A DNA stretch of 64,000 nucleotides, taken from assembly GCA_947579605.1 (NCBI GenBank), contig OX388327.1:5567122-5631121 (forward strand). Reading direction: 5' to 3'. Numbering within the stretch: position 1 is the stretch's first letter; every line of letters starts with the position of its first letter. The notes beneath the pieces were generated by a model. That model saw nothing but the letters and a program-made list of their open reading frames with translations, had not been told where the DNA came from and searched no databases. The DNA comes from Athripsodes cinereus (taxonomy: Eukaryota; Arthropoda; Insecta; Trichoptera; Leptoceridae). Shown piece after piece: positions 11,586 through 24,001 of this stretch. The translations under genes were made by a program, and so were the position numbers.

Positions 11586-12640
11586 TGCGACAGCTTACGG
11601 ATTACAGCGAGTCTTATTTTTACAACTATGACTATTCATGCAAAGGTTTAAATCCCATCGTTTATTAACAAGACAAAGATATTACCATTTTTAGTCATTG
11701 TTATCCTAACTTCCTATATTTGATTGCAAAGGTTTTCACCTTTTTCAATTGTTTGGGATAAACTGTAATGGACTTTATATATTTGTATTGTATTTAAGAC
11801 ATTTTCAAATATGTTTTATACGTCGTATTGACAGTATAAAATTATTGGCAAGCATCACAAATGCTTTATATATTTATTTAGCTTTTCCATGACAAAATTC
11901 TTCCAATTAGTTCAAAACTCATCACAATATAACCTCAAAATTTGTATCACTTATTAGTTTCTTTATTCAAATATTTAAAAACAACGCAATATTTTTAAAA
12001 AGTATTCTGTTCCGTAGATAAAGTGGAGTTAGAAATAGCTAGGGATGAAAATAATCAATTTGGGAAAATAATTCTCTTGTCAAATTTATTTTTACAGCTG
12101 CCACTTTAGTTATTATTTTAGAAATTTTGTTGTGTTTTAAAAGACCTCATCATTAATTGTCTATTTGTGTGGGTAATGTTTGACTGAGTGAAATATATTT
12201 GAATGTAAAATTAGTCTCAATTTTATTTTGAATTAGGTATTTTTGAAAATAATTTTACTTTTTAATAATAGGAATGGTATTAAATTGTGTGCCATCTTGA
12301 ATAGGAGGTGCGACTTATAATAAAGAGTGATAATCAGTAATAATTTATTTCGTGAAATTGTAAGGTATAAGCATTCTGGAAAATTTGGAAATGAATGTCA
12401 ACTGTTTGTAATAAATTTAACTTGTTTATTGATTCTAAAGTGATAATTTAATCTTATTGTATATTAATTTTAACTTATGATTGTCGTCGTAAAAAGATGC
12501 GTTGAATAAGGATCTATCGTGCAATTGTATTTAAAATAAAAACTATTGACCTATATCATATATAAAAATAAAACGTGAATGAAATATTCTTTATGTTGAA
12601 TTTTATAAAACTGTGCTTTTTGAAACAGTTCAATCTTATG
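11586..12640 (+). other. TMEM134 3' UTR and downstream
   Basis: AT-rich and without reading frames. Candidate AATAAA signals occur near 12409, 12535 and 12565; the true poly(A) site cannot be fixed from sequence. Confidence 0.45.
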
Positions 12641-14146
12641 AAATTTATGTAATAAATAATAGTGGAGAAATTCAATGTTAGAATGAAAATCAGTCAAAAT
12701 CTAATTCACTTTTCTTCTTTGCAAATGAATTTGTCCACTTTTGACACCGAGCCACTCTTATGAAGGGTACGGATGAAAATCAAATGATATCAATCAGTTA
12801 CGGGAGAAAAGCAATATTTTGATTTATTGATCTATATTTATTTATGTAAAAAAACACGTATTTTTAAATTTTACCATTTCCAAATAGTTTGACTGTGAGT
12901 TATAAGTTGAAAATAGGTCAGTCTCTATTTAGTCACTGCCAAACTAATTACAACTGGTAAGACTTGTAATTAGTTTGACAATTTTACATAAGCTATTAAT
13001 AAATTTAACAATTTTACATAATTTATTTTATTTTTTATTTTGACAGTGAGTGATATGAACCTACAAATTGCAATTTTTACCCATTTTTCCAAAAATATTG
13101 ACTCTGTTCGTATTTTACCTGTATCCTTCTAGACATGATAAAATATTATTCATGAAGTTCACTTGAGCAAAACTTAAAATAATTAAGGTTGACAATGCCT
13201 GATAAATCCTTTTCAATGCGACACTTTTTTGTGAAAATTATGAACTAATATAATCTTTTATATAATTTAAAATTACTATCATGTATATTGTGATTTCATT
13301 TATACATAATATTTTTAAATGATCTTCAATGTTGTATGTGATTATATTATGGTGCATATTTTGTACTAATGAATTTATGCGTGTGCGTGTGTAGTACGTT
13401 GATGTGACGCACCACTGCCTATATTTTTGTCTTGACACTGTAACGTATTATTATGTAGTTTGAAAGAACATTTGGGAATCATAATATTGTCATTTTGTTT
13501 ATCTAGGATTTATCTATTTTATAATAGCTCTGTAAAATGCAAATTGTACCGCTGAAGCAGTGTATGATTTTATGTTTTTTAAATCATTGAATATGGATAC
13601 ACAAAAAGTAACGAATTTCATTGAATATATTACAAAGATTTATTTATTTACTTTATTGGTCAATGGCCACTTTCCTGAACTAGTAAGATTGTGAGCGAGT
13701 ACATCAAAATAAAAAAATATAGATAAATACAAATAGAACATTATGTAAAATATACACAATGTTTACAATAAATTTCTGAAATTTTTCTCGCATAGTCTTT
13801 ACAAACAAACAACACCGCGTATATTAGTTGTTTATCATATTTTACTTGTATAAAAAGAATTGACGCACTTGATAATGTGATATTATGCAAATTATTCGTA
13901 TATTAAAATTCCAACTGGTGATGTAAACAATATTTCATTTAAATTAACTGCTATCAACAGTAATGTAGTAATCTACGTTTATAATATATTTATTTTTTTA
14001 TCATAAGAGGAATGATTCTTCTTCAAAATTATGCGGATTTGCATATCTGTCAAATAAATTTTTCACGCTAATTGAATCAAAATGTGAAAAATTTGAGACC
14101 TAGAAAAAGGACCACAATGTATTCAATAACAATCAAATTAAAATTA
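12641..14146. other. Intergenic, no gene seen
   Basis: AT-rich. A small hairpin sits at ~12947-12981 (CAAACTAATTACAA and its complement). No supported gene. Confidence 0.5.
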
Positions 14147-14616
14147 CAGTGGTACCTTGAAATATGAGTGCCCCAACATACAAGATACAAGCCATTTAAT
14201 GACACTTGCCTAACTAATTTCCGGAACATTCTGAAAGGGGGGAAGAAACAAATCTCCTTGGACATTTTTTTTTTCAAACGGCCTACAGGTGAAAGTGAGA
14301 AAAGCGTGGTGAAAAAGGCAAAGACCAGTGAAGAAAAAATCAGTGACGAAAATTAAGCGAAAGTAACACTTTATAAATCTAGTTTATATTTTACATTCTC
14401 TTTTATTATGTTTTTGTACAATAATTGTCATTTATAAATACATTTTTCTTATTCAAAAACATGTTTAACAAAAATAACTGGGGTGACATTTTGGGAGCTG
14501 GAACGGGTTAATGGCAGTTCAAATAATTTCAATGGGGAATTGCGCTTTGAGATACAAGTTATTTGAAATACAAGCAAAGTTGCTACAAATTAAATTCGTA
14601 TGTCGAGGTACCACTG
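14147..14616 (+). mobile_element. Internally deleted pogo/Tigger-like DNA transposon, 470 bp
   Basis: Both ends read CAGTGGTACCT, then T-G-A or C-G-A, then a shared ATA-GA block, and both abut TA (14145-14146 and 14617-14618). The interior keeps the C-terminus of the transposase on the plus strand (~14190-14356): K-K-Q-I-S-L-D-I-F-F-F-K-R-P, then a Ser/Lys/Glu-rich tail ending at TAA 14354-14356. The K-Q-x-S-L-D-x-F-F ending is typical of Tigger/jerky-type proteins. The DDE domain is lost, so the copy is non-autonomous. Confidence 0.8.
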
Positions 14617-14618
14617 TA

Positions 14619-15788
14619 TATTTTCTTCCAACACTCTAGTGACTCATCTCACATTTATCTATGTACATACTTACGTAGAAAGTATACATAACTTATCTGT
14701 TATATCCAATTTAATAACCACTATTATCAACAAAAATTAGTCTACATCTGGTATTAACGGGACATATTCACGTGGTCAGAGTCCGTTATAAGAAAAAATA
14801 TTCTTTCCGAAATATTTTCATTTGAAGAATGGGGTTCTACTGAACAACATTGAAAATGAGTCTTGCTCTCGCGGTTGAAATTTGAAAAAATAATCATAAA
14901 ACTCGTATTCCTTATTCTGATGAAATTTTTATATTACATAAACATTCCTACTCACAAACTAGGATTAACAGTTACTAATCCAACTGTTAGCCTTGACTAA
15001 TAGACACCTTACTCGTAGAATGAGATTATTAGCATTGCCTGAATAAAACTAAATGACAAATTGTATTAGTACTAAGTATCAAAATTTTAATTTTTGATGT
15101 ATTTTCGCACCTTGGAAAAGATTGTCTTTTTAATAAGGTTTTGATTTAATCGAGGGTAACAAATGTTTTTTATTGAGTGCAGTTTTTCATTTAGCCTGGG
15201 CTAACTTTAGACATGTCTTGTTAGCCCTGGCTAAATATTCATTTTCTTTTTGAGCACCGTACAATGTATATTATGATTCCTGAATATTCTCGAAACATCG
15301 TCATTAATACATATAGATGTAATAATCGCAAGAAATATAATTCATTGGTGTACAAGGAAAATCAATTAAATCCTAAAAATTTGTATTAAGATAAACATCT
15401 TTCATGGATAAATGCTTCTTAATAAACAAATCTCACATCCCACTGTGGACCTACTCCGCCTCCTCAATACAAGCATATTGCTTACTTTAAACCCGTGTTT
15501 AGGTGCTTTATTTTTTTGTTGTGCATATATTTTATTATCACCAATAATAAAGTTTTATTAATTTAATTTATGAGGGTGTATTAAAAAAAATCAATAATAA
15601 AAAAATGGACTTAGTTGGTTTCTCCTACCAATGATGTTATTAAGTATGGATACTACTTGTATTATTTGGACTCGATCCAAATATGTACGTACGTAATGGA
15701 ATGTGTTAGAATATTTCACTGTTAAATGACGACTTTCATTTATTTCACTCAATCGTAAATACAAGTTGATTTATGGAGTATTATTTGT
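14619..15788. other. Intergenic, with one palindromic repeat
   Basis: At ~15140-15250 there is a repeat with TTAGCCTGGGCTAACTTTAG facing GTTAGCCCTGGCTAAA. Related copies lie near 23695-23712 plus 24405-24470, and at 49665-49745. Otherwise featureless. Confidence 0.5.
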
Positions 15789-15789
15789 T

Positions 15790-16155
15790 ATTGTGATAAC
15801 TATCTATGTCTCGTCCGGTCTCATTTTTTTCTTTCCTGCTTTCTGCCAGTCTCTTCCATTCTACATATGTGCTACAGTGCGTATCCTCCACCACTTGATC
15901 CATGTAGACGTTTCTTGTCCGGCTTCTACAATTCCTGCCTTCCGTTATGGTAATAAACAGGCCTGGGTACCTGTATCCAGTTTCCTCGTTGTTGGCTAAT
16001 CTTTCCAAGGAGTTGCCTACTTTTGCCAACCCTGTTGGACACATCGTCGTTTTCAACATATTCAAACCAATGCATCATAGACGTGCGTCTGTAACACCAC
16101 ATCTCAAAGGCATCCAAACTCCCGTCTTGTATAAGACATTTAACATCTTTAATTC
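15790..16155 (-). pseudogene. C-terminal fragment of LINE family 2
   Basis: Minus-strand reading with one frame change: W-F-E-Y-V-E, then P-G-L-F-I-T-I-T-E-G-R-N-C-R, then Y-M-D-Q-V-V-E-D, then Y-V-E-W-K-R-L-A-E-S-R. This is the post-RT region of a non-LTR retrotransposon. It is clearly related to the fragment at 41415-41640 (PGLFITIAE, KRLAE). Both frames are broken. Confidence 0.7.
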
Positions 16156-16290
16156 AGCAGCGCTGAGGTGTACTACCACGTATCCTTAATATCTCAATCT
16201 TTATTGTCACAAAGAGGACAACCTGCATGCTTATTTCATGCAGTTAGCTTGATTGCTACCACATTTGGGAGATGGCGTAATGGTATAGGT
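16120..16290 (+). repeat. Dispersed SINE-like repeat, family A
   Basis: Contains the TTTATTGTCAC-AAGAGGACAACCTGCATG block and the terminal TTTGGGAGATGGCGTAATGG block. It abuts the LINE family 2 fragment. Confidence 0.6.
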
Positions 16291-17120
16291 GTAAAAATAT
16301 TTCATATTTTATTTTATGAATGTATCTTGTTGTATCATGCATAATCGTATATATGCAATAACTAATACAAATCGTTGTTGCATATTCAAAAAGAAACATG
16401 TGCGTACATTTTTATTTTGGCATACTTTTTTAAAACTATTCATTAAGGCATTAAAATTGTAGTTTGGACTTTTTATTAGCATGTGATATTATTCTTTAAG
16501 TATTGAATTTTGATATTTGATACTAAGAATCACTTTATAAAATAGTTATGTCATTATAAGCAGTTTATTCTGGAAAAGTCAAAACATTTATGAATTCACA
16601 TGTCCCTTTCTGAATATGCAACAACGAAATGCTGTTGACACAGTTAATTGGAGTGTTGGCCCGGCCAAATCAACATAATATGTTATTGATATTATGTTTG
16701 TCAACTTTCTGTTTGCGTCTCTGATGAATAATTAAATAAATAACATAGTCTCACGTGAATCAAACTATTTTAAGATTGATGTCTTATTTGATATAATATT
16801 ATGTTTATTTATATATATATATATTGAAATCTTAATAGATAAGTAAAGAAATGAATAGATATACTTATGTAATGATAGTTGGTGAAATGATGCGTAATAC
16901 GGATGTGTAATAAATGTAAAGATGTTGGAAATAAATATGTTATAATTGGCATTAACATGTAAGGTGTATAGAAGCAAAGTTATATCAATCGTGGAATACT
17001 GAAACTGAAATAAACATCACATTTTTTTCCACTTGTAGTGTTTTTGATTATTTATTGAGTTGACGTTCATTTTGTAAAATTCCATATTAATTTATGAAAA
17101 TAAACAAACTGTTTGAGTTT
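16291..17120. other. Intergenic, no gene seen
   Basis: Very AT-rich, with a short (TA)n run near 16811-16824. Nothing supported. Confidence 0.5.
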
Positions 17121-17123
17121 TAC

Positions 17124-17208
17124 CGTATTTAATAACCTGGTTTTGACTTACAAAGTCATTGTCAAACTGGCTTTGTAAGTCAAAACCAGGTACCTATTAT
17201 TAAATACA
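17124..17208. repeat. Perfect-stem hairpin
   Basis: ACCTGGTTTTGACTTACAAAG at the left pairs exactly with its complement at ~17171-17191, inside a further TATTTAATA/TATTAAATA pair. Loop ~15 bp. It looks like a minimal fold-back element. Confidence 0.7.
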
Positions 17209-17659
17209 GAACTGATTTACCCAAAGATAGACGGTTTTTTTTGTTGTTTTTTTATTAAATAATACACATAATCACAAAGCAAAGACAATGCATCTTCCTA
17301 CTCAACCTGCACTCATGATTTAACCCTTTGCTATACAATACCAAGCCCACAAGTTTGTCATTTATTACAAAAGTTATACAAAAAATGAAAACAAAAACAA
17401 AAAAATATACAACAATATACAAAAACTATACAATTTGCATTGTATCATTAAACTACATTATAGCTGGTAACAGTAATAACATTTCTAGGTTCATATTTGT
17501 GAAAAATTGATTGATGTGACTTTGCTTTTATACCCCTCATATATATTAATATTATAAATCATTTATGAATCTCGATTATTTTTTTAACTTATGTGCGCAT
17601 TGTATTCATATAGAATGATTCACGTTGTTTTGTCATTGCATGTTTAAAATGAGAATTCA

Positions 17660-17925
17660 CGTTCCCGTAAAGTTCCTAGCAAAGAACAGATCTCCTAATC
17701 TTTTCTGTAAGATTCCAGTATCCTGCTGTTTAAGGCAGGTGCTCGTAATACATCACAAATAAAATATTTAACATCGTTCATTTAGCAGTGATGATGTATT
17801 CCACCCATTCATCGGAAAGTCTCAAATTTAATTAACACACAGAGGACAACTTGCATGTTTATTATTTACAGTTAGTCCACTTGCTTTCCTATTTGTGGAG
17901 AATGCCGTAATGGTATAGATAGTTG
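17660..17925 (+). repeat. Dispersed SINE-like repeat, family A, long copy
   Basis: The fullest type of copy. It has the upstream half (CTAGCAAAGAACAGATCTCC, TTTTCTGTAAG, GGCAGGTGCTCGTAATACATC), followed by the core and the TTTGTGGAGAATGCCGTAATGG end. Useful with 22622-22865 for building a consensus. Confidence 0.7.
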
Positions 17926-18028
17926 TGGTACACAAGTAGTAGCAACGAGCGTTTCGTTCTACTATTAGATTAAACAACGTGAGAGATGTCTTTCTACTTC
18001 TTAGGTCATAATCAAGATTGATAATGAC

Positions 18029-18471
18029 TAGAGATGCAATGAATATTCGGCAACTATTCAGTATTCTGCCTATTCGGCAACGTTTTTACTGTTCGGCTGA
18101 ATACCGAATATTTAGTCTATTATTCGGTATTCTGCCGAATAGTTTAAATGTAAAACTGGAAGGAACTAATAGCTTGTAGATTGTTGCTATTTCATTGTCA
18201 GCTGCTGCAGATGCATAATTATTAATACTCAAATATCTAATTAATTAATTTAATTTGATATGGAGTGAAACAACATAATATAATTATAGGTAGTTATTAT
18301 TAATGTTGGAGCACAGTCTAGTACATTTATGTCTATGATATACCTACATGAAGATGCGTGGTTCGGTGTACCGCACGCTCTCACCATAGTCTTGCCGAAT
18401 ATTCGGTTATTCGGCACATGATCTTGCATAATATTCGGTATTAAGCAAATATACTATTCGTTGCATCTCTA
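18029..18471. mobile_element. hAT-type MITE, 443 bp, nested in a hairpin repeat
   Basis: Ends TAGAGATGCAATGAATATTC and the complement of ATTCGTTGCATCTCTA. The flanking 8-mers ATAATGAC (18021-18028) and ATAATGAA (18472-18479) differ by one base, consistent with an aged hAT duplication. The interior is rich in ATTCGGTAT-type words. Outside it, CTACTTCTTAGGTCAT faces ATGACCTAAGAAGTGG, so the element sits in the loop of an older inverted repeat (~17983-18500). Confidence 0.8.
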
Positions 18472-18479
18472 ATAATGAA

Positions 18480-19159
18480 TGACCTAAGAAGTGGAAGATG
18501 TTTCAATTTATCCAAGGTATAGATAGAATTCCTATATGATTACAATGCTAAGATTATTAAGTGAATTCATACTGTATGATATTATTTATGTGTGTGTGTT
18601 TTTACTTCTGTGCATGTTCTTTTAATTATCTTTATCTTTCAATTTTACGATTGAAGCCATGTCTAAGTTTGAAGCCATTTGTTTTTAAACTTTTTGTGCT
18701 TTGTGCATTTGTACTTATTCGTGTATTGTAATTAGTTTTGTTAACGGAATAGGTTTAATTTGTTTCCGTTGTCTCAAGTTGAGATGAAAGAATATGGGTT
18801 ATAAATAATGAGGATTTTGTAATTGAAAATCTGTTAAAAAGTGTGAGGAATGTGAAAATATGCAACAAAGTAAATTAAAAAAAACTTTATTGAACAAGAT
18901 GCAGACGGTATAAGGGCAACTGGCAATTTATACCAACCAATACAATGTTAAGAACTATTACATACGACAAAATAATATATACCATTTACAACAAAAAAAT
19001 AAAAGAATAAATCTCAACTTAAAAGGCGAGGTGGTCAGTAACTTTGTGGTGGAGTCTTGGATTTTCAATTTAGAGATCTTTAATTTGATTCCACTCCACC
19101 TTCACAATATTTGTTTCTGTGGAAGTATTTCAAATCCAGATTCATCTTTATTAATTATA
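18480..19159. other. Intergenic, no gene seen
   Basis: AT-rich, with no supported feature. Confidence 0.5.
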
Positions 19160-19290
19160 TAATAATAAGAAGCAGTTTGCCACCCATCCTGAATGCATCC
19201 AATTCTATTGGTACAGAGAGGAAATCTTGCGTGTTTATTGCAGTTACAGTTAGTACACTGACTATCTGACTTGTGAGAAATCATGTGATG
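19160..19290 (+). repeat. Dispersed SINE-like repeat, family A
   Basis: GCCACCCATCCTGAATGCAT, then GTACAGAGAGGAA, then GCAGTTACAGTTAGTACACTG, then CTTGTGAGAAATCATGTGATGG. Confidence 0.65.
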
Positions 19291-20845
19291 GTTAGAATGA
19301 ATATAAGAATCAGTACAAATGTACACGGGCATACCATTTAGGGTAATGTGAAATTATTAGTTTACGTAATTTAATTTCAATTTTATTCTTTTTATCATTT
19401 TATCAGGTGAATTAAATTTTGCAGGGCCCCAGGAGAATCAAAATGTGCAGGGTCTCAGGCGAAGCAATTTTGCTGGGCCCCTGAAACGATTTAGTATAGA
19501 ACTTAAAGAGAATATCCAGCTTTTTAAATTTCTACCCCCTCCCCATCGTCAAAATTCATTTCCTTTTTGATTTAGCCGATTTTGAGAAAAAATTCATTAT
19601 GTCTTAATTTTTGTGCAGAAATTTTGAAAAAAGATGGTAAAAACATTTTATTTGCAAAAATTCCATATTGTTAGTCCATTGTATGATAGACACACAATAT
19701 AGCGTCCTTGAGGTCATGTATTGAGTAAACGGCACTTTACTCATGGACCCGGATGTTTGCCTGATTTTTCTGACATAAAGACCTCCCACTGTTGAAATAT
19801 ATTTATATGTCTGAGTGAAACTACACTATATCCTGAGACGTCATTTTTCAGTGTCGCCGTTTTTTCAAAATAGTTAAATTTGCTTCTCACATGTTTGTTA
19901 ACGTAATATCAAAGTTGATTGCGAGTAATTGTTACTGACTTATCTATCACTTTTTTTTAACTAAAATAATGTCAAGCTGAGATGGCATGAAACCCAGAAA
20001 ACCAATCAAACTGATCTTCAGTACTGTGCATGGAGATGCATTTAAAATATCCTCCACAGTGCATACGACAGGACACAATGGACACTCTAACAAGTGTGGC
20101 GTGGTCTGCACTCCACCGCAGTAGAACACTTCGTACTTGTTCTGTAGGAAGCCCCATGGTAACAAGAACTATAATGTTATGTTCATAAATCCCTTTGACA
20201 AAAATATGATATAGTGCAGTCTCCCTCTGACGTATAAATATAATTAATAGTCTATACTTTTGTACTCTACGTGCATTGTATGTTACTTGTGGTTATTCTA
20301 GTCAACCACAAATAAATAATTTTTTGTGGCGACACGAATAGTTTTTTTTAGTGAAATCATATTGATAATAATAATTAGCATAATTTAATTAATTAACTAT
20401 CGTATATTTGATTTGCTTTTATCCTAATTAAGATTATAAATTTTATATACTATGTTATGTCTACTCAACTATTATTCTTATATTTAATTATTTATTGAAA
20501 TCAATAACTTGCATTTTATCCATGTTTCCTAATGTGGGCGGTATTGGCCGTTTGTGGATGCTGGAGGATCCAGGTCGGTGGTAGAAAGTTTTAAAGATAA
20601 TTGGGTAGCGCTAAGGTAATTTAGTGATTCCCCTGGCTGCCTCGCTTGTAGGAGATGAGTGCAGTTATTGATTTCAATATTGATTTTACTGATTATATGA
20701 TTATAATCTACGACTATTATGAGATTTTTATATATTCTATGAAAATTTTAACAGGGTAATCTGCCTCTTAATGCACTGCAATTGCCTCCACTTTTCTGTA
20801 TTTTTATTAAAATTAACTATCACTTGCGTTTCAACCACAAATGAG
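19291..20845. other. Intergenic, with unclassified dispersed repeat fragments
   Basis: ~19640-19745 resembles, in reverse, part of DDX55 intron 3 (~5185-5245; shared TATGATAGACACACAATAT and ATTGAGTAAAC-type words). ~19860-19950 shares GCTTCTCACATGTT with ~45468-45485. No gene. Confidence 0.4.
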
Positions 20846-20846
20846 G

Positions 20847-21070
20847 CGGTAGCTACGACAAGAACCCATGGGCCCTTTTGTCAGAATATGCAGAAATGTG
20901 TTTTCATTGAGATATAGTGATTTTTGAAAGGTTAATGTTAATTTTTTTTAATTATATTTTTTATGTAGTTTTGTATTAACTGATCATGTAATGGAAATGA
21001 TATTGAAGGAGATACAATTAAAAGCCGTATCTCAAAATGACAATTTGACTTATGGGCCCTTGTTCTAGCT
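20847..21070. mobile_element. Probable short TIR element (GGGCCC-bearing ends)
   Basis: The left part AGCTACGACAAGAACCCATG is imperfectly mirrored by the right part (ATGGGCCCTTGTTCTAGCT), with GAGATA-type words mirrored inside. It is diverged, so the borders are approximate. Confidence 0.5.
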
Positions 21071-21464
21071 AAAGCGTCAATTTTCTTTACCTTTTTTAAA
21101 GTTATTTTTACTTTTGTTTAAATCACAATTGTCACATTTATCCAGAAGATATAAACATTGTTCTTTATTTGAGATCAAGTACCTACTACTTTTGATTTAC
21201 AGATTATCTGATATTAATTCTTTCATGTTTTTCTTATTATGGTTATTGCACCCAATATTATTTGCAAAATATTTTGCATTTGAAATATATGTTGCAAAAC
21301 ACCACAAGAATATATATTTCTTTGCACTTGAATCTTAATAGGTTTGTATTGGATATATTATTTATTTTTATTAATTGGTTGTGAAACGAGTGCATTTTTC
21401 TTTTGTCATTTTATTTGTCTTCTATTTAAATTATCGTCCGAATTTTTTAGATTGTTGTAATCAA

Positions 21465-21690
21465 AGAGCAAGTTGAAACGCTATACCTACTGTTCTACTC
21501 ATGAAAAGCTGAGGCAAATTTTTGACTTATAGTTCTCCCATGAAGTTAGCTACAGTCTGCAAACTGTCAATGTCAATATGGCTGAATGTATATGCAGCCA
21601 ACTTCATATCAGAGATATAACTCAATTCTCAGCTCTTGTCATCGTCTCTTCATTATTATAACTTGCTCAATGATTGTTATTCTAAAATTA
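21465..21690. mobile_element. Small TIR element, AGAGCAAGTT family (copy 1)
   Basis: The left AATCAAAGAGCAAGTTGAAACG mirrors AACTTGCTCAATGATTG on the right. The core has TCTCCCATGAAGTTAGCTACAG, then CAACTTCATATCAGAGATATAACTC. Relatives at ~38795-39000 and ~62905-63060 share the GAAGTTAGCCACAG core. Confidence 0.65.
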
Positions 21691-21699
21691 TAATCCCCA

Positions 21700-22620
21700 A
21701 AGAATATTTCAACTTCTGTCTTGCCTTCAATACCATGACACAGTAGATATATTTAAAAAATAATAATGTGTTTTTGGATCTCGTAGAAATGTTGTATAGA
21801 CCAGCTACCCTATGACATAATTATATTTTGATGGAAATAGCAAAGTTCCCTGTCATTTTTATAAAGAGTTAGTTTCTATTAATACGTAATATACTCATAG
21901 TCAATACTATGGCACCATACTTTTTTATAAAAATGATGCTGATTTATATATTGCTATAACCAACAAAAAATATGTAATGGGTTAGCAGCTACCAAAATAT
22001 ATAAATTATCCTCATTATTGCACTGTTAAAATCTTTGATGTGACAAAACAGTACCTACTTTTTTGAATAAATGAAAACTTAAGACATTTATATAAACATG
22101 TAAGCAGTTTTTTTAATATAAATATTGCTCCTGATTCCAAGAAAAAACAGCTATGTACACCACACAATTACTTTAGGTTTTTTATCATTTGAACGATTGC
22201 ATAAAAAAAATGCTAATTAAATGGTCAGTAGTTTTGAGTAAGACAATATTTCACATTAAAAACTCTAGGCAACGGTCAAAGTTTATGAAATATTATTTAA
22301 ACCTGACACTTTTTCTCACTGTGATTGAGTAAACCTGCAGATTCGGATATTTAACTCAATTTGGCAAAAATACTGACTCAACATTTTCAATTTCAACACA
22401 AGTTTTGTACAAATTAGCACATTGAAGATTTTAATCGGGCAATAACAAAATTTATTTTAATTCTGTGTTTATCTATTAAGGTATCATTTAATTATTATGG
22501 ATTGTCTTATTCATACATATTTAGGTATATTATTTTGTCCATGTTTTCTAAAAATGGTGAATAAATCATTTATTAGGAAATAGAGTAACTGTTAAAAGAA
22601 TACTTTTTTTTAATATTACA
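21700..22620. other. Intergenic, no gene seen
   Basis: AT-rich, with no reading frame or repeat I can support. Confidence 0.5.
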
Positions 22621-22621
22621 A

Positions 22622-22865
22622 AATCGGTGTTCTGTGAAGTGCCTGGCAAAGAATAGGTCTAGCCTTTTATTCATGTTTTCCGAGTGTCCTGTTAAAGACA
22701 GGTGCTCGTAAAACATCACACGTAAAAAACATTTTGAATTCTTCAGCTTTGACACATGCCACCAATCCTGAATGTCTTTTATGGTACAGAGAACAATCTG
22801 CATTTTTGTTATGTGTAGTTACTCTACTTGTACCCACGTGTGGAAGATATCTCGTCGGTATAAAC
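22622..22865 (+). repeat. Dispersed SINE-like repeat, family A, long copy
   Basis: TTCTGTGAAGTGCCTGGCAA, AGAATAGGTCT, TGTCCTGTTAAAGACAGGTG, CCACCAATCCTGAATGTC, and the end block with CCACGTGTGGAAGATATCTC. Same layout as the copy at 17660-17925. Confidence 0.7.
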
Positions 22866-23165
22866 AGCAAAAATTGCATTTGTACAGCTGGTTTGATCTT
22901 TCAATACAACATTTATTAAATAGTGCAACTATATATCTTTATTACGATGGTTTATACACTGGGTAGAAGTGGAATCTTTCCCCACCCTACATCTTAAATT
23001 CCATAAAATGTCTTGAGATTAAAGTGCTTGCTCCAGCTGGATCACACCAGAAAAGCAAAGTAGGGGGAGTACAATTTACATCTTATAGATCACAGAGTGA
23101 GCAACACACCTCATCTAACAAAATAAATAAACAATGGTTTATCCATCACTTTTGCAAAACAGCCG

Positions 23166-23312
23166 CCCTAGACAAGCACGCACTTTTCGATTGACTACAA
23201 ACAAATTTACGACAATCTACCTACATGTACTGTGTAATTATGCGTTATTGTTGCAGTTATATTCGTAAATTCGTTTGTAGTCAATCAACAAGTGACGGTT
23301 TGTCTAGGGGGG
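23166..23312. mobile_element. MITE, CCTAGACAAAC family (copy 2)
   Basis: CCCTAGACAAGCACGCAC faces GTGACGGTTTGTCTAGGGG. The inner arms are TTGACTACAAACAAATTTAC and its partner. The centre (ACATGTACTGTGTAATTATG) lies in the opposite sense to copy 1 at 7286. Confidence 0.75.
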
Positions 23313-23712
23313 CAGGAACTCATTTAATACATATATTATAATTGCATGCGTACTATACTATCTATATAATATGATGCATAATGAATGATATATAGATACA
23401 AGAAATTCAATAGTTTATCTTATTTATTTATATTATTTTTAATGTATTCTTATGATTATGTTTTATGTAGACTTATTTGTATATCCTTTATGAATTGTAC
23501 AAAAACAAAATTAATAAATTTTAATAAAATGTGACCACATGTTATTATTTTTTAAATTTTAATCCTGAATTGTCTCATCTTACTATGTAATAATAAAGTG
23601 GTAAGTAACATAAACAACCGCAACCGCATTTGAAGGAATATAGGGATGTTATATGAACGAAGAATCTCGCATTAAACAAAGAATAACAAAAGATTTTTAA
23701 TTTAATCAGGGT
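23313..23712. other. Intergenic, no gene seen
   Basis: AT-rich. The last bases (TTAATCAGGGTTAACTTT) begin the palindromic repeat that is interrupted by the LINE fragments that follow. Confidence 0.5.
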
Positions 23713-23717
23713 TAACT

Positions 23718-23968
23718 TTGGGCGGTAGTTTGGACATGTTGAACGAATGATAAAGAGGATATACTTCTCTGAAAATAGGGGTGTGGGGAAGTACAGACAT
23801 TCGAAAATTACGTGGATCAAATTCTCAAGGACAGGCGTGTGTTAAGTAAGAGGAACTGATGTGCATGCATGAGAAATTTGTATGAATGTAGAAGCAAAAG
23901 AAGTATGTAATAATATAGCTATATGGCGTTCTGTTCTCTCTGCCTACCCCACTTGGGACACGGCGTGA
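23718..23968 (+). pseudogene. LINE family 1 (RTE-like) 3' fragment
   Basis: Matches the last ~80 codons and the 3' end of the open copy at 51962-53716 (FGHVER, KRIYLSE, DHVDQILKD-like and LSAYPTWDTA-coding stretches), but with frameshifts and stops. It ends CACGGCGTGAGGTTATAGTA. A second fragment follows within 40 bp. Confidence 0.8.
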
Positions 23969-24001
23969 GGTTATAGTAACTTTACAGTGATATACGAAAG
24001 G

